From CAYVBE01 sp964572825 (GTDB lineage: Bacteria > Planctomycetota > Brocadiia > SM23-32): a stretch of 64,000 bases of DNA. The stretch is taken from positions 1 through 64,000 of the forward strand of contig CAZNGS010000009.1 of NCBI GenBank assembly GCA_964572825.1, in the 5' to 3' direction. Made by a program: the position numbers and the translations under genes. The notes beneath the pieces are model-generated. The model was not told where the DNA came from, ran no database searches, and was given only the letters and a program-made list of their open reading frames with translations. How positions within the stretch are numbered: the stretch's first letter is position 1; each line of letters begins with the position of its first letter. Of this stretch, positions 60,517 to 64,000 are shown piece by piece.

Positions 60517-63500
60517 ATGAAGCGAGTGGCCCTGTTGACGGTGACGATCCTGGCAGTCTGTTCATCTGGCCCGTGGGGAGTGGACGCAGGGGCGGCCGAG
60601 TATTCCTGGCAGCGGCCGCACGCCCGGGTCCTTCCGAGGGGTGACCTGGAATGGGCGCCGCAGCCTTTCGAGTTCCAGGCCGGCGACGTGGTCCGCTGCA
60701 TCGACTACGAGGGCGGCGACGACGCCAATCCCGGCACGAAGGCCCGGCCCTGGAAGCATCACCCCTGGGACCCCGCCGCCACCGGCCGGGCGGCCCGGGC
60801 CTCCGGCCCGATCACCTACCTCTTCAAACGCGGTGTCATCTACCGGGGCAGGCTCCTCGCCGACGAATCCGGCGAGCCGGGCAACCCCGTCCGCCTGACC
60901 AGCGATCCCGACTGGGGCGAGGGCGAGGCCGCGTTCTATGGCTCCAGGCGCATCGAGGACGGCTGGAGGCGCTGCACGTCCTCGGACGTCCCCGAGCACA
61001 TGCCGGAGCCGGCGAAGGTGTGGTACAAAGACATCGGCACCGAGTGGCGCCCGTGGGCCCTGTGGGAGCTGCGGGACGGGCAGGTCACGCGCATCCCGAT
61101 CGCCAGGGAGCCGAACTGGCAGATCAGCAATCCGGACGATCCCCAGAGCGAGTGGCACGAATGGACCGGCCGCATCAAGGGCGAGGGCTCCATCGACACG
61201 GTGCACCTGACCCAGAAGGACCCCCACTTTTTCGACGGCGGCTTCGTCTGGACCGAATGGAGCGGCAACATGGGCACCATCCACCTCGCCGCCATCCGGG
61301 GATACGATCCGGACCGCCACCTGCTGAAGGCCGGCAACGGCAGCAAGGGCAACCGCTACTACATCGAGAACGTGCCGGGTTTTCTGGACTCCCCCGGCGA
61401 GTATTACCACGCCATGGACGGCCCCCACGCGGGCCGGCTCTACCTGCGCCTGCCGGACGACCGCAACCCCAATGGCGCCATTCTGGAGGGCAGCGCCGTC
61501 AAGGTGCCCATCACCATCATCGACCGGGCAAACATCGAGATCAGCGGGCTGCGGTTCAGCTTCAACGACGTGGGAGACCCGGGCACGGGCTGGCCGCCCG
61601 CCACGCAGGCGCCGGCCGCCATTCGGGTGGCCGGCAACTGCCGCAACATCCGCGTCTCCCACTGCCGGTTCCTCCATGTGATGAGCGTGCTGACCGCCTA
61701 CCCCCGCATGAACGAGAAGTACACTCAAATCTACCTGCGCGACCTGCTGCCCTGGCGAGAGGACCTGGTGGAGAACATATCCATCACGGACTGCGACATC
61801 GCTTACGTTGACCGCCCGGCGATACAGTTCCGCACCGGGCGCATGCTGGGGCGCATCGAATGGCCGCCCGTGGGCAAGCTGGGAAACGTCGCCGTGCTGC
61901 GCAACCGGCTCCACCACGTAAGCAACCGACCGGGCGACAACATGTACAGCGCCATCCCCGCCATTTCGGTGCTCTTCCCCCGGGAGGCGGAGATCGCCGG
62001 CAACATCGTGGACCGCTGCTGGGGCAGCGGCATCTTCGTTTTCGGCGGCAAGGCCAGCGGGGCCATCGGAGAGGCGCCCCTGACCCGCATCCTGATCCAC
62101 CACAACAAGGCCACCGATACCATGCTCGCCTGCAACGACTACGGGGGCATCGAATACTGGCAGGGCGGCCCCATCTACGCCTTCTGCAACATCTCCGGCA
62201 ACTCCATCGGCTACAAGAATTACATCGATATCAAGAACCACTGGAAGACCGTGGCCTACAACATGTACCTGGACGGGACCTTCAAGAGTTACACCTTTAA
62301 CAACATCATCTGGGGCAAGAGCAACGATCTGGACTACCCTTACCGCAACCGCGGGGCCTACTTCGTGGTCCTGGGCTTCATGGACCACTTCTTCAACAAT
62401 ACCGCCTGCAGGTTTATGCACGGCATCGTGGGCTCGTCCGGCAACCGATCCAGCTTCCTGGGCAACGTGCTGGACGACATCAGCGTCTCCTTCATCCAGC
62501 AGAACCGGCCCGGCGACACCAGCCTGCGGGGAGGTGGAGACACCGGCGCGATGGGCCAGCGCGGCATGCCCACCAATGCCTACGGCTACAACATCTTCGT
62601 GGGCGACAGTGAACGCGGCGTGGGCTCCGCGCGGGACGTGGGCGGCCCCACCGTCCAGGACTGGCGGGCCGACCTGGAAGAGCTTGGCGCCTTCTGCGCT
62701 CAGACCGGCTGGCGGACCGACCGAAGTCCGCTGCGCGACGGAGAGAACCACGATTTCGGCCTCGTGCCCGATTCCGCCGCGCAGGACCGCGGCGTGAAGT
62801 TCTTCGTGCCCTGGGCCCTTTACGGCATGGCCGGAGAGTGGAATTTCTACCTCCACCCCGCCGACCCCGCAGTGGTGCTCGGGGAAGGTTTCTACATGAC
62901 CGAGGAATACGTCGAGAGGCACATGTACAGCAACATCCCCCGTATGAACCTGGAAGTGCCCGGCGCCACCGAGCAGGATTACGTCCGGGGCCCCCTGGAG
63001 GACTGGGTCAAGGGGGCCCTGCGCTTCAACGGCACCGACCGCTACGCCGTCCTCACCCACGAGGCCATCACGCAGGACCGCACCTACGGCCACGGTGTCC
63101 CCGAGGGCGAAGACCGCATGAGCAGAGGCGAATTCCCCTTCGAGGGCGAGGAGCGCAAAAGCCTGGACATGGAGACCAATGACTTCCTGGTGGAGACCTG
63201 CTTCAGGACCGAACCGGGCCACACCGGGGGGACGCTGGTCTCGAAAATGGGAGACGCCGGCTACCGGGTCTGCGTCAACGAGCGGGGCGGCACCACGCTG
63301 CTGATCCGGCACGGGGAGGCCGTTGACCGGGCCGAGTGCGGCACGGCGGTCAACGACGGCCGGTGGCACCACGTGCTCGCCGAAGCCGACCGCGAAAACG
63401 CAGAGCTGAACATCTACGTGGACGGCCGGCGCACGCGGCGGGCCCGGACCCACAACGTACCCCGCGGCGCATCGCTCGCCAACACGGCCGACTTCCTGGT

Positions 63501-63696
63501 GGGCAAAAGCCCGGAGGGCGACTACTTCGCCGGCGCGATGGACTTCCTGCGGGTCAGCCGCGGCACGCTGGCCGATGCCAACACCACGATCGAGGAGATC
63601 TACGCCTGGCAGTTCGACGGCCCGTTCCTGCGCGACTTCCGCGGCAACGAACCGCTCGGGAAACGCGATGCCGGGGCCATTGAGGGTGTGCAGTAG
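60517..63696 (+). CDS. Secreted beta-helix protein with C-terminal LamG-type domain
   Basis: A 1059-residue exported protein. ATG 60517 follows GGAGGG and gives a signal peptide (core VALLTVTILAVCSSG). Residues about 45-130 carry the DUF1565-like entry CIDYEGGDDANPGTKARPWKH. Residues about 330-690 form a parallel beta-helix with HN/NN ladders (ISGLRFSFND, VSHCRFLHVM, VLRNRLHHVSNR, HHNKATDTM, FNNIIWGKSN). The C-terminal 230 residues are a LamG/concanavalin-type jelly roll (TCFRTEPGHTGGTLVSKMGDAG, GRWHHVLAEADRENAELNIYVDGRR). Together these suggest surface polysaccharide binding and perhaps depolymerisation. It follows the GH1 gene by 162 bases, with no assigned promoter. Confidence 0.85.
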   Translation: MKRVALLTVTILAVCSSGPWGVDAGAAEYSWQRPHARVLPRGDLEWAPQPFEFQAGDVVRCIDYEGGDDANPGTKARPWKHHPWDPAATGRAARASGPITYLFKRGVIYRGRLLADESGEPGNPVRLTSDPDWGEGEAAFYGSRRIEDGWRRCTSSDVPEHMPEPAKVWYKDIGTEWRPWALWELRDGQVTRIPIAREPNWQISNPDDPQSEWHEWTGRIKGEGSIDTVHLTQKDPHFFDGGFVWTEWSGNMGTIHLAAIRGYDPDRHLLKAGNGSKGNRYYIENVPGFLDSPGEYYHAMDGPHAGRLYLRLPDDRNPNGAILEGSAVKVPITIIDRANIEISGLRFSFNDVGDPGTGWPPATQAPAAIRVAGNCRNIRVSHCRFLHVMSVLTAYPRMNEKYTQIYLRDLLPWREDLVENISITDCDIAYVDRPAIQFRTGRMLGRIEWPPVGKLGNVAVLRNRLHHVSNRPGDNMYSAIPAISVLFPREAEIAGNIVDRCWGSGIFVFGGKASGAIGEAPLTRILIHHNKATDTMLACNDYGGIEYWQGGPIYAFCNISGNSIGYKNYIDIKNHWKTVAYNMYLDGTFKSYTFNNIIWGKSNDLDYPYRNRGAYFVVLGFMDHFFNNTACRFMHGIVGSSGNRSSFLGNVLDDISVSFIQQNRPGDTSLRGGGDTGAMGQRGMPTNAYGYNIFVGDSERGVGSARDVGGPTVQDWRADLEELGAFCAQTGWRTDRSPLRDGENHDFGLVPDSAAQDRGVKFFVPWALYGMAGEWNFYLHPADPAVVLGEGFYMTEEYVERHMYSNIPRMNLEVPGATEQDYVRGPLEDWVKGALRFNGTDRYAVLTHEAITQDRTYGHGVPEGEDRMSRGEFPFEGEERKSLDMETNDFLVETCFRTEPGHTGGTLVSKMGDAGYRVCVNERGGTTLLIRHGEAVDRAECGTAVNDGRWHHVLAEADRENAELNIYVDGRRTRRARTHNVPRGASLANTADFLVGKSPEGDYFAGAMDFLRVSRGTLADANTTIEEIYAWQFDGPFLRDFRGNEPLGKRDAGAIEGVQ

Positions 63697-63746
63697 TCAC
63701 CCCGTGGCACGACGGTCGGTCACGGCGGCAACTGGCTGATCGGGTG

Positions 63747-63775
63747 GGGGCGGGACGTTCTGCACGGTCCGCCCC
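63747..63775. terminator. Hairpin between convergent genes
   Basis: A nine-pair stem with one bulged G (63747-63756 against 63767-63775) and a ten-base loop lies between the stop of the beta-helix gene and the stop of the AraC-type gene. There is no T tract. Confidence 0.35.
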
Positions 63776-63792
63776 TCCGCGAGGCGCCATTG

Positions 63793-63999
63793 TCACGTCC
63801 CGTGGCTGCCGCGGTATGCCGTGGGGCTCTGGCCGGCGTATTGCTTGAAGGCGGTGGCAAAATACCGCTGGTTGGGAAACCCTACGCGGCGGGCTACGTT
63901 TTGTACTGGCATGTAGGGTAAGTCCAGCAGCAGCCGCTGGGCTTCCCGCATCCGCAGATTCAGAACGTACTGCCAGGGCGGGGTGTCGAACGCACGAGC
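63793..63999 (-). CDS. AraC-family regulator, C-terminal fragment at window edge
   Basis: An open frame enters from the right edge and stops at TGA 63793-63795, giving the last 68 residues. They contain the second AraC helix-turn-helix (YVLNLRMREAQRLL, then VARRVGFPNQRYFATAFKQ and GQSPTAYR), where the family normally ends. The ligand-binding domain is outside the window. It is convergent with the beta-helix gene and may regulate the adjoining degradation genes. Confidence 0.92.
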   Translation of the reverse strand, partial: ARAFDTPPWQYVLNLRMREAQRLLLDLPYMPVQNVARRVGFPNQRYFATAFKQYAGQSPTAYRGSHGT

Positions 64000-64000
64000 C

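Noticed and set aside
1..64000. tRNA, rRNA, CRISPR arrays, prophage or plasmid functions
   Set aside because: No cloverleaf, repeat-spacer pattern, integrase or phage structural gene was recognised by reading; a covariance-model scan could still find a small RNA I missed.

Overview
The window is a GC-rich bacterial chromosome segment without rRNA, tRNA, CRISPR arrays or recognisable insertion sequences. Gene content points to a Gram-negative, carbohydrate-degrading bacterium of the Planctomycetota/PVC type or a similar lineage such as Hydrogenedentota or Sumerlaeota. It combines sulfatases, a ThuA-like protein, secreted beta-helix and beta-propeller proteins, URO-D-like and Gfo/Idh/MocA enzymes, a zinc-ribbon Hanks kinase and PQQ-propeller proteins with housekeeping genes. 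The lineage is an inference; no rRNA is present to settle it.

Region 1 (1-20 kb) is an accessory degradation locus. A secreted protein of unknown function leaves the left edge on the minus strand. A plus-strand series follows: a ThuA-like lipoprotein, a beta-helix protein, an SGNH/CBM9 protein and a propeller-like protein. A minus-strand D-2-hydroxyacid dehydrogenase lies opposite a URO-D-like/sulfatase/sulfatase operon. The minus strand then carries an internally shortened spermidine-synthase-like membrane protein, a propeller protein, a Gfo/Idh/MocA oxidoreductase and a PaaK-like adenylating enzyme. Both sulfatases lack signal peptides. A run of three back-to-back perfect hairpins lies in the gap at 20.2 kb.

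Region 2 (20.5-26.8 kb) holds a compact minus-strand operon: sigma-54 activator with a degenerate receiver, PIG-L deacetylase, GT4 glycosyltransferase and GH100-like glycosidase. Divergent from it is a tiny unit with a near-consensus sigma-54 promoter, a 31-residue lysine-rich peptide gene and a hairpin. A second, NtrC-type sigma-54 activator follows; rpoN itself lies at 50-52 kb.

Region 3 (26.8-40.4 kb) contains a deoxyhypusine-synthase-like gene, dtd, a PGRP/amidase lipoprotein, a Ser/Thr kinase, ligA, a degenerate archaemetzincin-like gene, a nitroreductase, a GAF-PP2C phosphatase and smc.

Region 4 (39.6-58.8 kb) is largely housekeeping. It has an anaerobic ribonucleotide reductase cluster (nrdR, nrdD, a glutaredoxin-like gene and a separated nrdG-like activase), cysE, a TatC fused to a FecR-like domain, rpoN, recR, ybaB and dnaX. 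A large-type SRP RNA sits just upstream of dnaX. Next come a methyltetrahydrofolate-methyltransferase-like gene, a one-chain SudB-SudA (NfnAB-type) flavoprotein and galU.

Region 5 (59-64 kb) returns to carbohydrate degradation with a GH1 glycosidase, a 1059-residue beta-helix/LamG protein and the C-terminal end of an AraC-family regulator cut by the right edge.

Many long frames opposite real genes are codon-bias shadows and are left out.
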